Assembly (NCBI RefSeq): GCF_039521565.1
Contig: NZ_BAAACP010000011.1
Coordinates: forward strand, 53,839-117,838
Length of the DNA stretch: 64,000 nt
Direction of reading: 5' to 3'
DNA from: Paraclostridium tenue
Lineage (GTDB): Bacteria; Bacillota; Clostridia; Peptostreptococcales; Peptostreptococcaceae
Both the position numbers and the translations under genes were made by a program. The notes beneath the pieces were generated by a model. That model saw nothing but the letters and a program-made list of their open reading frames with translations, had not been told where the DNA came from and searched no databases. Positions 1-8,706 of the stretch are shown here, one piece after another. Within the stretch, counting starts at the first letter, position 1; every line of letters starts with the position of its first letter.

Positions 1-1
1 C

Positions 2-334
2 TCTACACAAGATGAAATAATAGTTTCTGTAAAAGACAGTGGAGTAGGGATACCAAAGGATAAACTAGATGTTATATTTGATAGATTTGGGCAAGTAGAT
101 GATTCGCTTAATAGAAAATGTGAAGGTAGTGGCATTGGACTATCACTAGTGAAAAACTTAGTAGAAATGCATGGGGGAGAAATATATGTAAATAGTGAAG
201 TTAATAAAGGCTCAGAATTTGTATTTAGTATTCCAATTAAGATAAAAAAAGAAGATAATGTATATGATATTGATAGAAAATTTAAGCATGTAGAACGATG
301 TGATATAGAATTTTCAGATATATATAGTATATAA
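2..334 (+). CDS. Sensor histidine kinase, C-terminal part (5' end outside window)
   Basis: The reading frame is open from base 2, so the gene starts before the window. The visible 110 residues are the ATP-binding HATPase_c domain of a sensor kinase: the G1 box DSGVGIP (residues about 13-19 of the fragment), the F box DRFGQVD and the G2 box GSGIGLSLVKNL follow in the usual order and spacing. The tail after the ATPase fold is short and acidic. Substrate and partner regulator cannot be told because the sensor region is missing. The family assignment is firm. Confidence 0.9.
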   Translation, partial: STQDEIIVSVKDSGVGIPKDKLDVIFDRFGQVDDSLNRKCEGSGIGLSLVKNLVEMHGGEIYVNSEVNKGSEFVFSIPIKIKKEDNVYDIDRKFKHVERCDIEFSDIYSI

Positions 335-475
335 ACTCAAACTCTTACGTATTAGAAAATTAATTTGTCCAATATTTTTATGTAATTATATGCCATAAAA
401 AGTGTATAATGAAAATATACAATTTTTAACAATTGTATTATATTTTTCAAAAATACATATAAAAGGAGAAGTCAG

Positions 476-859
476 GTGGCAGATTTAAGTTTAAATAAGA
501 GTTTTACATTTTATGATGAAGTAGAAGTTCCAGAAACTATAGTTCCATTTATTTCATCAAATGAGAAGATATGTTTTGCGGTAAAAACATTAAGAGACGT
601 AGCAGTATTCACAGATAAAAGAATATTAGTAGTAGACAAGCAAGGTATATCAGGAAAGAAAAAAGAATACTATACAATACCATTTAAAAATATAGTAACT
701 TATGCAATAGAAACAGCAGGTAAATTTGATTTAGATTCAGAAATAAAGTTAGTTCTATCAGGAGGATTATGCATAGAGCTTAACTTTATAAAAGATGATG
801 ATATGGATGAGCTACTTTTTAAAGTATATAACTTAATCAACAAATATATAATTGGATAA
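476..859 (+). CDS. Small bacterial PH-domain protein
   Basis: A 127-residue soluble protein starting at GTG, with AAAGGAG eight bases upstream. The core (residues about 25-125) alternates short beta-strands such as FAVKTLRDVAVFTDKRILVV and a closing amphipathic helix (DDDMDELLFKVYNLINKYI), the pattern of bacterial pleckstrin-homology-like proteins (bPH_3/YokE type). These small proteins have no assigned enzymatic activity. No membrane segment or signal peptide is seen. It is monocistronic: a hairpin terminator follows directly. The domain call rests on the 'TDKRILVVD' and 'IPFKNI' strand pattern only. Confidence 0.7.
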   Translation: MADLSLNKSFTFYDEVEVPETIVPFISSNEKICFAVKTLRDVAVFTDKRILVVDKQGISGKKKEYYTIPFKNIVTYAIETAGKFDLDSEIKLVLSGGLCIELNFIKDDDMDELLFKVYNLINKYIIG

Positions 860-865
860 AAAAAT

Positions 866-893
866 GGAACGCCATTAATTTGCGTTCCTTTCT
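866..893 (+). terminator. Intrinsic terminator after PH-domain gene
   Basis: GGAACGC (866-872) pairs with GCGTTCC (882-888), and a T-rich tail follows. Confidence 0.75.
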
Positions 894-986
894 TATGCAT
901 TGATTTCATAGATTTAGAATTATATAAAAAACTAAAGATAAATTAAGGGAGATATATAAATTTCAATTATTATAAGGGGTAAATTT

Positions 987-1988
987 ATGAGAGAATATAT
1001 AATAACTAATAAACTAGAACAATTTATAGAAAACTACCAACAAATAAAAGAGGTTAAAGGCGCATGGAGTATGGGGATGATACAATATAGCTGTGCTTTA
1101 TCTCTAACAATTAAAAATCAACATGCAAATAAAGAAAAGATAGAAGAAAATCTAAAAATAATAAAAGACAACACAGGAATTTTTTAAAACTTTAGGGGTT
1201 ATAGCATATACTATACAGCTACATTATTATCAACTAAAACTAATGCTGAAAATGATTTTAGAGAAATCTTAGATATATATAAACAATTAAAAGGAAAGAG
1301 TTTTTGGAATGATACTTATCTACCATTTGTAGCAATAATATTATATGAAAATAAAAATAAAATAGATATAGATACCTGTATGGATAACATGAAGTATGTA
1401 TATGAGTTTATGAAAAAGCATCATCCATTTTTAACTTCAAGTGATGATTATTGTAGAATAGCACTTATAGCTATAAACTCAAAAGATATAGACAAAGATT
1501 TACAGTACATAGAAAAGTGTTATGAAAATCTTAAATCAAATGGATTTTATCCATCAAATAATCTTCAAGCCTTATCTCATATAATGTGTTTTGATAAATA
1601 TAGAAATGATGAAAGCATAGATAAAATTATAAGACTTAAAGACTTAATGGCTAAAGAAAATTGCAAGCTAGATAGCTACGGATATCCTTTAATAGGAGCT
1701 ATATCATTATTAGATTGCAATGAAGATACATTAGTAAGTCAAATAAAGAGAGTATCAGATAGTCTAAAGGAAGTAAAAGGGTTTGGTAATTGGACATTAG
1801 GAAAAAATAATAGAAATATGATAAGCTCGGCTATAGTAGCATCGGCTTATGCAGATTCTTTAAAAGAAGAAAGTAACGTAGATACTATAAGTAATAATAT
1901 ATTTTTAGATATAATTATAGCAATAGAAATAGCTTGTATGGTTGCAACTATGGCTGCGGTTTCAGCAACAGCTGTATCAAATAGCTAA
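987..1988 (+). pseudogene. DUF4003-like protein interrupted by one in-frame TAA
   Basis: The ATG at 987 has the SD-like AAGGGG upstream, and the frame runs 66 codons to a TAA at 1185-1187. The same frame then continues without further stops to 1988, and its translation (NFRGYSIYYTATLL and onward) carries on smoothly as the rest of a roughly 333-residue DUF4003-type protein. Changing TAA to AAA would give IFKNFRGY, so a single base substitution explains the break. The ATG at 1380 lies inside the family domain and lacks a clear SD, so it is probably not a native start. The C-terminus is hydrophobic and alanine-rich (VATMAAVSATAV). Function of the family is unknown. Confidence 0.65.
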
Positions 1989-2010
1989 TTGACGTAATTA
2001 TATATAAGAA

Positions 2011-2052
2011 AAACACCCCTAAGAGTTATAGTCTAACACAAGGGGTGTTTTT
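2011..2052. terminator. Bidirectional terminator between DUF4003 relic and XRE regulator
   Basis: A perfect 10-bp stem, AAACACCCCT (2011-2020) with AGGGGTGTTT (2041-2050). T-runs leave the stem in both directions. It overlaps the last codons of the minus-strand regulator gene. Confidence 0.85.
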
Positions 2053-2687
2053 TCAAATATATATTCATCAACAATTTCATTATTCTCTAAATCAACAAGC
2101 ATTACAGAAACTAAAATATTTAAATTAACAGGGTTTTTCTTTATAAATTTTTTAAAAGCATCTTCATTATTAGTAGCAATAGTAAATTTAGAAATATTAA
2201 ACTCATCATAACAAGCTAGATATCCATAAACATCCATTAAATAACGATTAGCCATAGCTCCTATATTTTCATGGATAGGAATAAATCTAATCCTCCAAAT
2301 ATAATTATCTTTAGTAGCTATAATATTACCTAAAAAAGTTTTCTTAGATAATTTCATATTAAATCCTTCTTTAAGAATTCTAGGAGTTATAATACTAATA
2401 AATCTATCTTCACATTGTTCTTTATAAATATTGAAATTTGTTTTATCTATAAGATTGGCGTTATAAAAGGAAGGCTCAAGATTTAAATAACAAGACTTTT
2501 CTAAAAGATCATTAAAATCTACTTCAAGTACGAAAGCTAAAGCTCTTAAAACTTCTTCAGATGGTTTTTTTCTTTCGCCCGATTCAATCCTACTTATTTC
2601 AGCATTACTAACACCAGATTTTTCAGCCAAAGCCCTTTGAGACAATTTACGCTCAAGCCTTAAAGTTTTTAAGTATTCTCCTATCAT
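2019..2687 (-). CDS. XRE/Cro-CI family transcriptional regulator
   Basis: The 222-residue protein begins with a classic HTH_XRE domain (residues 5-60: LKTLRLERKLSQRALAEKSG, then SNAEISRIESGERKKPS), followed by a C-terminal domain of about 150 residues that I do not recognise. The ATG at 2687 is preceded by GAGGG at a good distance. It is transcribed away from the replication module at 2.9-8.1 kb. The intervening region holds perfect palindromes suited to dimeric repressor binding, as in a phage lysogeny switch. The C-terminal domain lacks visible S24 peptidase motifs, so RecA-stimulated self-cleavage is not suggested. Confidence 0.85.
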   Translation of the reverse strand: MIGEYLKTLRLERKLSQRALAEKSGVSNAEISRIESGERKKPSEEVLRALAFVLEVDFNDLLEKSCYLNLEPSFYNANLIDKTNFNIYKEQCEDRFISIITPRILKEGFNMKLSKKTFLGNIIATKDNYIWRIRFIPIHENIGAMANRYLMDVYGYLACYDEFNISKFTIATNNEDAFKKFIKKNPVNLNILVSVMLVDLENNEIVDEYIFEKTPLVLDYNS

Positions 2688-2744
2688 ATATCAAACCCTC
2701 ATTTCTAAAATACATAAATAAGTAATTACGTATTAATATATAAA

Positions 2745-2764
2745 AATTACTGATATCAGTAATT
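2745..2764. promoter_or_regulatory. 20-bp perfect palindrome, likely operator of the XRE regulator
   Basis: AATTACTGATATCAGTAATT is a perfect dyad 58 bp upstream of the divergent XRE gene. A related half-site AGTAATTAC occurs at 2721-2729. Symmetric sites in a phage-type control region usually bind the adjacent CI-like dimer. The assignment to this regulator is inference. Confidence 0.5.
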
Positions 2765-2779
2765 GTATTATACCTAAAG

Positions 2780-2839
2780 TGGTGATTATATTCAACGATT
2801 TGACAAAAAAAGGTATTCCTATTGACTGAATAATCACCA
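2780..2839 (+). repeat. Inverted repeat in control region
   Basis: TGGTGATTATATTCA (2780-2794) faces TGAATAATCACCA (2827-2839), giving about 12-13 pairs around a 32-base spacer. The right arm overlaps the -35 element TTGACT (2822-2827) of the promoter for the small HTH gene. It could be a second operator or a transcript hairpin. Confidence 0.45.
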
Positions 2840-2870
2840 AGATGATAATATAATGTTACCAACTGGTAAC
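2822..2870 (+). promoter_or_regulatory. Promoter with palindromic operator for the small HTH gene
   Basis: A -35 TTGACT (2822-2827) lies 16 bp from a -10 GATAAT (2844-2849); TATAAT overlaps at 2849-2854. The 16-bp palindrome GTTACCAACTGGTAAC (2855-2870) sits at the expected transcription start, a position that allows repression by steric block. Confidence 0.55.
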
Positions 2871-2932
2871 AAAAATTAATAAACTTGTTTAATAAAAAAT
2901 CAGTAAAGAAACTAATTAAGGAGATAGGGGAA

Positions 2933-3130
2933 ATGGAGTTAAACGTTGAGTATTTTAGGGAAGTATTAATTAGAAAGGATATCACAAATAGGGAATTTGC
3001 AAGGATGGCTGGAATTTGCCACACTAGTGTTACTAAAATATTAAATAAAAATATGAAAGCAGGAATGAAAACTTGTAAAGCCATAAGGGGAGCTTTAAAA
3101 GATGAACCTATAAATAAATTATTCATATAA
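2933..3130 (+). CDS. Small HTH DNA-binding protein (phage Cro-like)
   Basis: Start ATG 2933 is chosen because AAGGAGATAGGGG stands directly upstream; an in-frame TTG at 2885 has no SD. The 65-residue product is almost only a helix-turn-helix: ITNREFARMAGICHTSVTKI followed by LNKNMKAGMKTCKAIRGAL, the layout of XRE-type mini-repressors. It lies between two GTTACC/GGTAAC palindromes (2855-2870 and 3134-3148), so autoregulation and control of the downstream replication genes is the simplest reading. No other domain is present. Confidence 0.7.
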   Translation: MELNVEYFREVLIRKDITNREFARMAGICHTSVTKILNKNMKAGMKTCKAIRGALKDEPINKLFI

Positions 3131-3133
3131 AGT

Positions 3134-3148
3134 GTTACCATAGGTAAC
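3134..3148. promoter_or_regulatory. Second GTTACC...GGTAAC operator palindrome
   Basis: GTTACCATAGGTAAC shares both half-sites with the palindrome at 2855-2870 and lies 25 bp upstream of the DUF2815 start. A degenerate third site, GTTACCATAGTATTT, lies at 8151 just after the VapE gene, so the same motif brackets the replication module. Confidence 0.5.
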
Positions 3149-3172
3149 AAAAAGTTAAAAGGGGGATAAAAT

Positions 3173-3712
3173 ATGAAATTTATTACTAAAGTGGTAACAG
3201 GGGAAGTAAGATTTAATTATGTAAATACAACTGAAGCTAGAGTAAACGATTTAGACTCAGAGCCAAAGTTTGGTTTAACTATACTTATACCAAAAGAAAA
3301 TAGTGAAACTATGGGAAAAATTTATACAGGTATGTCTAATGCTACAAAAAATGGACTTAATATATGGGGTGGACAAGTTCCAGAGGATTTAATAACTTGT
3401 TTAAAAGATGGAGATCTACTAGACAGACCAGAATACAAAAATCACTTCTATATAAATACTAATTCTAAATACAAACCTCAAGTAGTTAATCGAGAATTAA
3501 AAGAAATTATAAATCCAGAAGAACTATATAGCGGCTGCTATGGAAGAGTAAGTATAAACTTTTATCCATATAACCACCTAGAAAGTGGTAATTGTGGTAT
3601 TGCTGCTGGACTTTTAAATATCCAAAAGCTAAGAGATGGGCAAAGAATAAGTAACAGAAGTAGTGCAGCAGATGATTTTGACATAGTAGAAGATGATGGG
3701 ATTTTAATATAA
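3173..3712 (+). CDS. DUF2815 phage single-stranded DNA-binding protein
   Basis: The 179-residue protein matches the DUF2815 family, whose phage members behave as ssDNA-binding proteins: an N-terminal TKVVTGEVRFNYVN strand, a central FGLTILIPKE strand and the YSGCYGRVSINFYPY core that closes an OB-type fold. The acidic tail (DDFDIVEDDG) is the usual protein-contacting tail of SSBs. The SD AAGGGGG precedes the ATG. Its stop overlaps the polymerase start by one base (TAATG), so the two are translationally coupled. Role: coat ssDNA during module replication. Confidence 0.8.
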   Translation: MKFITKVVTGEVRFNYVNTTEARVNDLDSEPKFGLTILIPKENSETMGKIYTGMSNATKNGLNIWGGQVPEDLITCLKDGDLLDRPEYKNHFYINTNSKYKPQVVNRELKEIINPEELYSGCYGRVSINFYPYNHLESGNCGIAAGLLNIQKLRDGQRISNRSSAADDFDIVEDDGILI

Positions 3713-5691
3713 TGACAACTATATCAATTGACATAGAAACTTATTCAAAAATAGACCTTACCAAAAGTGGGGTCTATAAATATATTGAAGAAGACTTTGA
3801 AATACTACTTATTGCTTATGCTTATAATGATGAAGAAGTTCAAATTATAGATTTAAAAAATGGAGAAAAAATACCACCACAATTTAAAAAAGATTTATTT
3901 GATGAAAATATAATAAAAACAGCTTTTAATGCTAACTTTGAAAGAGTATGTTTATCTAAGTATTTCAACAAAAATTTAAGCTCTAAAATGTTTAGATGCA
4001 CACAAGTTCACGCTCTATATCTAGGACTACCACATGGACTTGATAATGTGGCCAAAACTTTAAGACTAAAAGAACAAAAACTAGAAGAAGGTAAAAACTT
4101 AATAAGATTTTTTATGAAAAAAGACAATCTAGATTTAATAAACTCAAAAGAAAACAGTAAAGAAAAGTTAGAAGTGCTTAAAAAATACGAAGAGTTTAAA
4201 AAGTACTGTATAAATGATGTAGTGGTTGAAAGAAGTATAAGAAAAGTTTTAGAAAAAATTAAAATTCCAGAAATAGAAAATAAGCTTTGGCAACTAGATC
4301 AAGAAATAAATAATAGAGGAGTATTAGTAGATAAAAACTTATTAGAAAATGCTTGTATATATGATAATGAGTTTAAAGAAGCTTTGATAAAAAAACTTAA
4401 AAACATAACCAAAGTAGAAAATCCAAATAGTAATAATCAAATAAAGTTATATCTTAAAAGTTTAGGACTAGAAGTTATTTCCCTTAATAAAGAAAGTGTA
4501 GAAAAACTATTAAAAAGTGAAGAAGTATTAAATAATCCTAAGTTTGAAGAAATAAAAGAAGTTTTAAACTTAAGAAGCAAACTAAATAAAACTTCTACTA
4601 AAAAATATGAAGCAATGAAAAGATGTGTTTGTAGTGATGGACGTATAAGAGGATTATTTCAATTTTATGGAGCAAACAGAACTGGACGATGGGCAGGAAG
4701 ATTGGTACAAGTTCAAAATCTTCCGCAAAATAAGCTAAGTAATTTAGAAGAAGTAAGAAGTATTATAAGTAATAATTATAAAAGTGAATTGCCTAGTAGA
4801 TATAAATATAATAAATATAATGAAGACATTTCAAATATACTATCTCAATTAATAAGAACAACTTTTATACCAAAGAAAAATCATAGATTTATAATAGCAG
4901 ACTTTAGTGCAATAGAAGCAAGAATAATAGCTTATCTTTCAAATGAAAAATGGAGACTAGATGTATTTAACACTCATGGAAAGATTTATGAAGCTAGTGC
5001 ATCTAAAATGTTTAATGTAGATATTAATAAAATAACCAAAGAAAGTGAACTAAGACAAAAAGGTAAAATTGCAGAATTAGCTTTGGGGTATCAAGGTGGA
5101 GTAGGAGCACTTGTTAGCATGGGTGCTTATAATATGAATTTGTGTGAAGAAGACCTGATAGAAATTGTAAAAGCTTTTAGAAATTCTAATATAAATATTG
5201 TTAAGTTATGGCAAAAAGTAGAAAGAGATTTTATAAAAGCTGTTAAAGATAAAACTGTTGTAAATATAGATAAAAATATAAGTTTTATATATGAGGGAAA
5301 TATACTTTTTATAAAACTACCATCAGGAAGAAGACTTTCTTATATAAGACCAAGGGTAGACTTTAACAATTCTTTTAACAAATACGTTATAACTTACGAA
5401 GGATTAGATTCTGTAAGTAAAAAACAAAAAAGGTTAACTACCTATGGAGGAAAGTTGGTAGAAAATATTGTACAAGCAATAGCTAGGGATATTTTAGGAT
5501 ATGCAATGCTTAATATAAAATCTAGGGGCTTTGATATTGTAATGCATGTACATGATGAGATTGTAGTTGAAGTAGAAAATAAAGTTTCATGTGTAGAAGA
5601 AATTTGTGAAATAATGTGTGAAGAAAATCCATATTTAAAAGACTTAACTTTAAGGGCAGATGGATTTGAAAGTATGTATTATAAAAAGTAA
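3712..5691 (+). CDS. Phage-type family A DNA polymerase with 3'-5' exonuclease
   Basis: A 659-residue DNA polymerase. The N-terminus carries the exonuclease I motif ISIDIETYSK (residues 4-13). The polymerase domain shows motif A IADFSAIEAR (about 398-407), motif B RQKGKIAELALGYQGG (about 448-463) and motif C MHVHDEIVVEV (about 610-620). All catalytic acidic residues (D of motif A, HDE of motif C) are present. Length and domain order fit DNA polymerases of Firmicute temperate phages rather than host PolA, since no 5'-nuclease domain is attached. It lies between an SSB and a VapE-type helicase, a common phage or satellite replication block. Confidence 0.93.
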   Translation: MTTISIDIETYSKIDLTKSGVYKYIEEDFEILLIAYAYNDEEVQIIDLKNGEKIPPQFKKDLFDENIIKTAFNANFERVCLSKYFNKNLSSKMFRCTQVHALYLGLPHGLDNVAKTLRLKEQKLEEGKNLIRFFMKKDNLDLINSKENSKEKLEVLKKYEEFKKYCINDVVVERSIRKVLEKIKIPEIENKLWQLDQEINNRGVLVDKNLLENACIYDNEFKEALIKKLKNITKVENPNSNNQIKLYLKSLGLEVISLNKESVEKLLKSEEVLNNPKFEEIKEVLNLRSKLNKTSTKKYEAMKRCVCSDGRIRGLFQFYGANRTGRWAGRLVQVQNLPQNKLSNLEEVRSIISNNYKSELPSRYKYNKYNEDISNILSQLIRTTFIPKKNHRFIIADFSAIEARIIAYLSNEKWRLDVFNTHGKIYEASASKMFNVDINKITKESELRQKGKIAELALGYQGGVGALVSMGAYNMNLCEEDLIEIVKAFRNSNINIVKLWQKVERDFIKAVKDKTVVNIDKNISFIYEGNILFIKLPSGRRLSYIRPRVDFNNSFNKYVITYEGLDSVSKKQKRLTTYGGKLVENIVQAIARDILGYAMLNIKSRGFDIVMHVHDEIVVEVENKVSCVEEICEIMCEENPYLKDLTLRADGFESMYYKK

Positions 5692-5712
5692 TTAAGTATG
5701 ATGGGGGATAAT

Positions 5713-8148
5713 ATGAAGCATGACAAGATTATAAATATAGCTATAGGAAGAAGTAGAAAAGAAATTAATTATGTTAATAAAAGTGTTAGATATTCAGATT
5801 TTATAAATTATAATTTAAGAAATACTACATATACAAGTGAGACTTTTAAAGAGTATATGAACTTTTCAAAAGACATACAAGATAATATAAAAGATGTTGG
5901 TGGGTTTGTAGGTGGAGTTTTAAAAAACGGAAAAAGAAGAAAAGACACTGTTATAAGTAGAAGTCTTGTAACTTTGGATGCAGATTTTGCTTATGAAAAT
6001 ATGATAGAGGATATTGAAAAAAATTGTGACTTTGGGATGTGTATATATACAACTCATAAGCATAATAAAGAAAATCCAAGGTTTAGGATAGTTATTCCTT
6101 TAAGTAAAGAAGTAGATTCTATACAGTATGAAGCTATAGCTAGAAAGATAGCTTTTGATATAGGTATAGACTATTTTGATGATACTACCTATTCTCCTTC
6201 TAGACTTATGTATTTTCCATCTACCAGTAAAGATGGTGAATATATTTTTAAAATTATAGATAAAAAGTGGCTCAATCCAAAAGATATATTAAATACTTAT
6301 GAAAATTATAAAGATGAAAGTTTGTGGCCTGTTTCTTCAAGAACAAAGCCAAAGATTATTAACTATAATTCTAACAAACCTAAGGAAAATCCTAGATTAA
6401 AAGAAGGCATTATAGGAGCTTTTTGCAGAGTTTATAATGTCTTTGATGTTATTGAAAAGTTTTTAAGTCATATTTATAAAAAAGGTGATAGTGAGTATAG
6501 ATACACTTATATAAATGGAAGCAGTTCTAATGGTTTGATTATATATGAAAATGGGGATTTTGCATATTCTCATCATAGTACAGATGTATGCTTAGATAAA
6601 CTTTGTAATTCATTTGATTTATTAAGATTACATAAGTTTTCAAGCTTAGATGAAAAAGTAAGTGCTGATACTCCTATTAACAAACTACCTTCTTATATAA
6701 AGATGATTGAGTTTATAAGTCAAGATGAAAAAGTTATGTTAGAACTTGGAAATAGTAAACTAAAAAAAGCTAAAGAGGATTTTAGTGAATTTTATAATAT
6801 ACAAGAAACTAATATAAATAAAAATTATGAAAACAATTGGGTTACAAAGCTTGAAGTAGATAAAAAAGGTATGTATAAAGCCAGTAATAAAAATATAGTT
6901 ACTATATTAGAAAATGATGTTAATTTAAAAGGAAAGATTGCTTATAACTTATTCTCAAACAGAACTATGGTTAAAGGTGATTTGCCTTGGCGTGAAATTA
7001 TTGATAAGGAAAATGGAGATGTTTGGCAAGATAGTGATGATGCAAATCTTAGAGTTTATATAGATATCGCTTATGGTATAGTTGCTCCATACAAGATTAA
7101 TGATGGAGTAGCTATTATAGAAAAGAAAAATCAATATCACCCAATAAGGGATTATTTAAATTCTAATACATGGGATAAAGTTAGTAGAGTAGATAGTTTA
7201 ATGATTGATTATTTAGGTGCAGATGATAGTAAATACACAAGAAATGTAACTAGAAAAATGCTTGTTGCAGCAGTTGCTCGTGTTTTTAATCCGGGTGTTA
7301 AGTTTGATTATATGTTGGTTTTGGTTGGAAAACAGGGTATAGGAAAAAGTCATATTATAAGCTTGTTAGGGAAAATGTGGTATTCAGATTCTTTAAATAC
7401 TGTTTATGGAAAAGAGGCTTATGAACAGTTACAAAATGCGTGGATAGTGGAAATGGCAGAGCTTTCGGCTACTAAAAAAGCTGAGGCAGAAGCAGTTAAG
7501 CACTTTATATCAAAAACTGAAGATAGTTATAGGCAAGCTTATGGAAGAAGGGTTGAAACTTTTAAAAGACAGTGTGTGTTTTTTGGTACTACTAATGAAA
7601 GTGAGTTTTTAAAAGATAGAACTGGTAATAGAAGATATTGGCCTTTGGTGGTTGGAAGAAATAAAGTTGTAAAAAATTTGTTTAAAGATTTAACTAAATA
7701 TGAACTAGACCAAATTTGGGCAGAGGCTTTGTATTTATATAGATGTGGTGAAAAGTTGATTTTGGATGTAGATGTTCAAAAAGAAGCTACTTTAAAACAA
7801 GAACAACATTTAGAAAGTAATAGCAAGGAAGGTATGATAAGAGAGTTTTTAGATATGAAGCTTCCTAAAAATTGGGACAAGATGGATATTTATGAAAGAA
7901 GGATATATATAGGTGAAAATGATACTTTGAGAAAAGAAGGATGTGTAGTTCGTGAGAAGGTTTGTAGTGCCGAGATTTGGGTTGAGTTGTTTGGTGGTGA
8001 TATGAAGATGTTTTATGGAAGTAATGCTAGAGAGATTAATGATATTTTGAGAAAGATTGAAGGATGGAGTGCTTTGAGAAATGGAGAAGGAAAGCTTAGG
8101 TTTGGGAAAAATTATGGAGTTCAAAGGGCTTTTGTAAGAGATAAGTAG
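5713..8148 (+). CDS. VapE-type phage primase/helicase
   Basis: I place the start at ATG 5713 because GATGGGGG lies just before it; in-frame ATGs at 5698 and 5701 have no SD. The N-terminal half contains a primase-like core with the acidic motif TLDADFAYENM and RFRIVIPL. The C-terminal half is the virulence-associated E ATPase with Walker A GKQGIGKS (residue about 540), a Walker B-like IVEMAEL, and the sensor segment FFGTTNESEFLKDRTGNRR, diagnostic of the family. The product is a replication initiator/helicase partner of the polymerase upstream (7-bp gap from its stop to the first in-frame ATG). No recombinase, terminase or capsid gene follows. Confidence 0.88.
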   Translation: MKHDKIINIAIGRSRKEINYVNKSVRYSDFINYNLRNTTYTSETFKEYMNFSKDIQDNIKDVGGFVGGVLKNGKRRKDTVISRSLVTLDADFAYENMIEDIEKNCDFGMCIYTTHKHNKENPRFRIVIPLSKEVDSIQYEAIARKIAFDIGIDYFDDTTYSPSRLMYFPSTSKDGEYIFKIIDKKWLNPKDILNTYENYKDESLWPVSSRTKPKIINYNSNKPKENPRLKEGIIGAFCRVYNVFDVIEKFLSHIYKKGDSEYRYTYINGSSSNGLIIYENGDFAYSHHSTDVCLDKLCNSFDLLRLHKFSSLDEKVSADTPINKLPSYIKMIEFISQDEKVMLELGNSKLKKAKEDFSEFYNIQETNINKNYENNWVTKLEVDKKGMYKASNKNIVTILENDVNLKGKIAYNLFSNRTMVKGDLPWREIIDKENGDVWQDSDDANLRVYIDIAYGIVAPYKINDGVAIIEKKNQYHPIRDYLNSNTWDKVSRVDSLMIDYLGADDSKYTRNVTRKMLVAAVARVFNPGVKFDYMLVLVGKQGIGKSHIISLLGKMWYSDSLNTVYGKEAYEQLQNAWIVEMAELSATKKAEAEAVKHFISKTEDSYRQAYGRRVETFKRQCVFFGTTNESEFLKDRTGNRRYWPLVVGRNKVVKNLFKDLTKYELDQIWAEALYLYRCGEKLILDVDVQKEATLKQEQHLESNSKEGMIREFLDMKLPKNWDKMDIYERRIYIGENDTLRKEGCVVREKVCSAEIWVELFGGDMKMFYGSNAREINDILRKIEGWSALRNGEGKLRFGKNYGVQRAFVRDK

Positions 8149-8440
8149 ATGTTACCATAGTATTTTTTAGTGTTGACGAAAGCTATAATTTGACATCACA
8201 AAACTTAGATGTAGGCGTTAACGAATATTTAGGACAACACTTAAGGTAACACCTTTAGGGAACGGTTAAATATAGTTTTATCAATACTTATAATATGATG
8301 TAGTCTAATTATACAAATATTTATAAAGAGTAGTTGAGTAGGTAAAATAATTAAAAAAATTATCTAATACATAAATAAGTTATAGAAAAATTTATTTGAC
8401 AACAATAAAAGGGCTATATCGAGATAGCCCTTGGATAAAA
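8149..8440. other. Gene-free stretch after the replication module
   Basis: No supported gene. It opens with the degenerate operator half GTTACCATAG (8151-8160) and contains a short dyad AAGGTAACACCTT (about 8243-8255) that includes another GGTAAC. The 3' part is AT-rich and holds the terminator at 8409-8432. This may be the module's right boundary or an origin-proximal region, but no iterons or att core could be recognised. Confidence 0.35.
8409..8432 (-). terminator. Terminator of the DUF1659-DUF2922 operon
   Basis: AAGGGCTAT pairs with ATAGCCCTT around a six-base loop. Read on the minus strand it follows the DUF2922 stop and runs into a T-rich tract. Confidence 0.75.
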
Positions 8441-8671
8441 CTATGCAGTTATTAAGTCGAATTCTTCTGTATCTGTCACTATTACTTTCGCATCTACAGT
8501 AGCAACTAATTCAGATCCATATGGAGCGAATATGTTTTTTTCAACTATTAAGTTCATAGCATCTACTATTTCTGCTTCAGTTATGTTTTCTTTTGGATCA
8601 TCTATTGATATAGATATTTTTCTACCTACACCAGTTAAGAAGGTCATTACTAATCTTTTTTTAGTTTCCAT
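8441..8671 (-). CDS. DUF2922 family protein
   Basis: A 76-residue protein with the DUF2922 pattern: LVMTFLTGVGRKISISIDDPKE, then ITEAEIVDAMNLIVEKNIF, ending in a beta-strand with acidic residues (VIVTDTEEFDLI). In Firmicutes this family commonly sits beside DUF1659 genes, as here; no function is established. AGGTAGGTG provides the SD. It is second in a two-gene operon, 35 bp after the DUF1659 stop, and ends at a clear terminator. Confidence 0.85.
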   Translation of the reverse strand: METKKRLVMTFLTGVGRKISISIDDPKENITEAEIVDAMNLIVEKNIFAPYGSELVATVDAKVIVTDTEEFDLITA

Positions 8672-8706
8672 TTATTTTCACCTACCTTTCAAAATTTTAG
8701 GATACG

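Noticed and set aside
1185..1187. Programmed stop-codon recoding at the in-frame TAA
   Set aside because: TAA is not a usual recoding codon in bacteria, and no stimulatory structure was recognised; a point mutation is simpler.
2653..3150. 165-residue minus-strand reading frame across the control region
   Set aside because: It covers divergent promoters, palindromes and the small HTH gene, has no good SD, and its composition is that of an antisense shadow.
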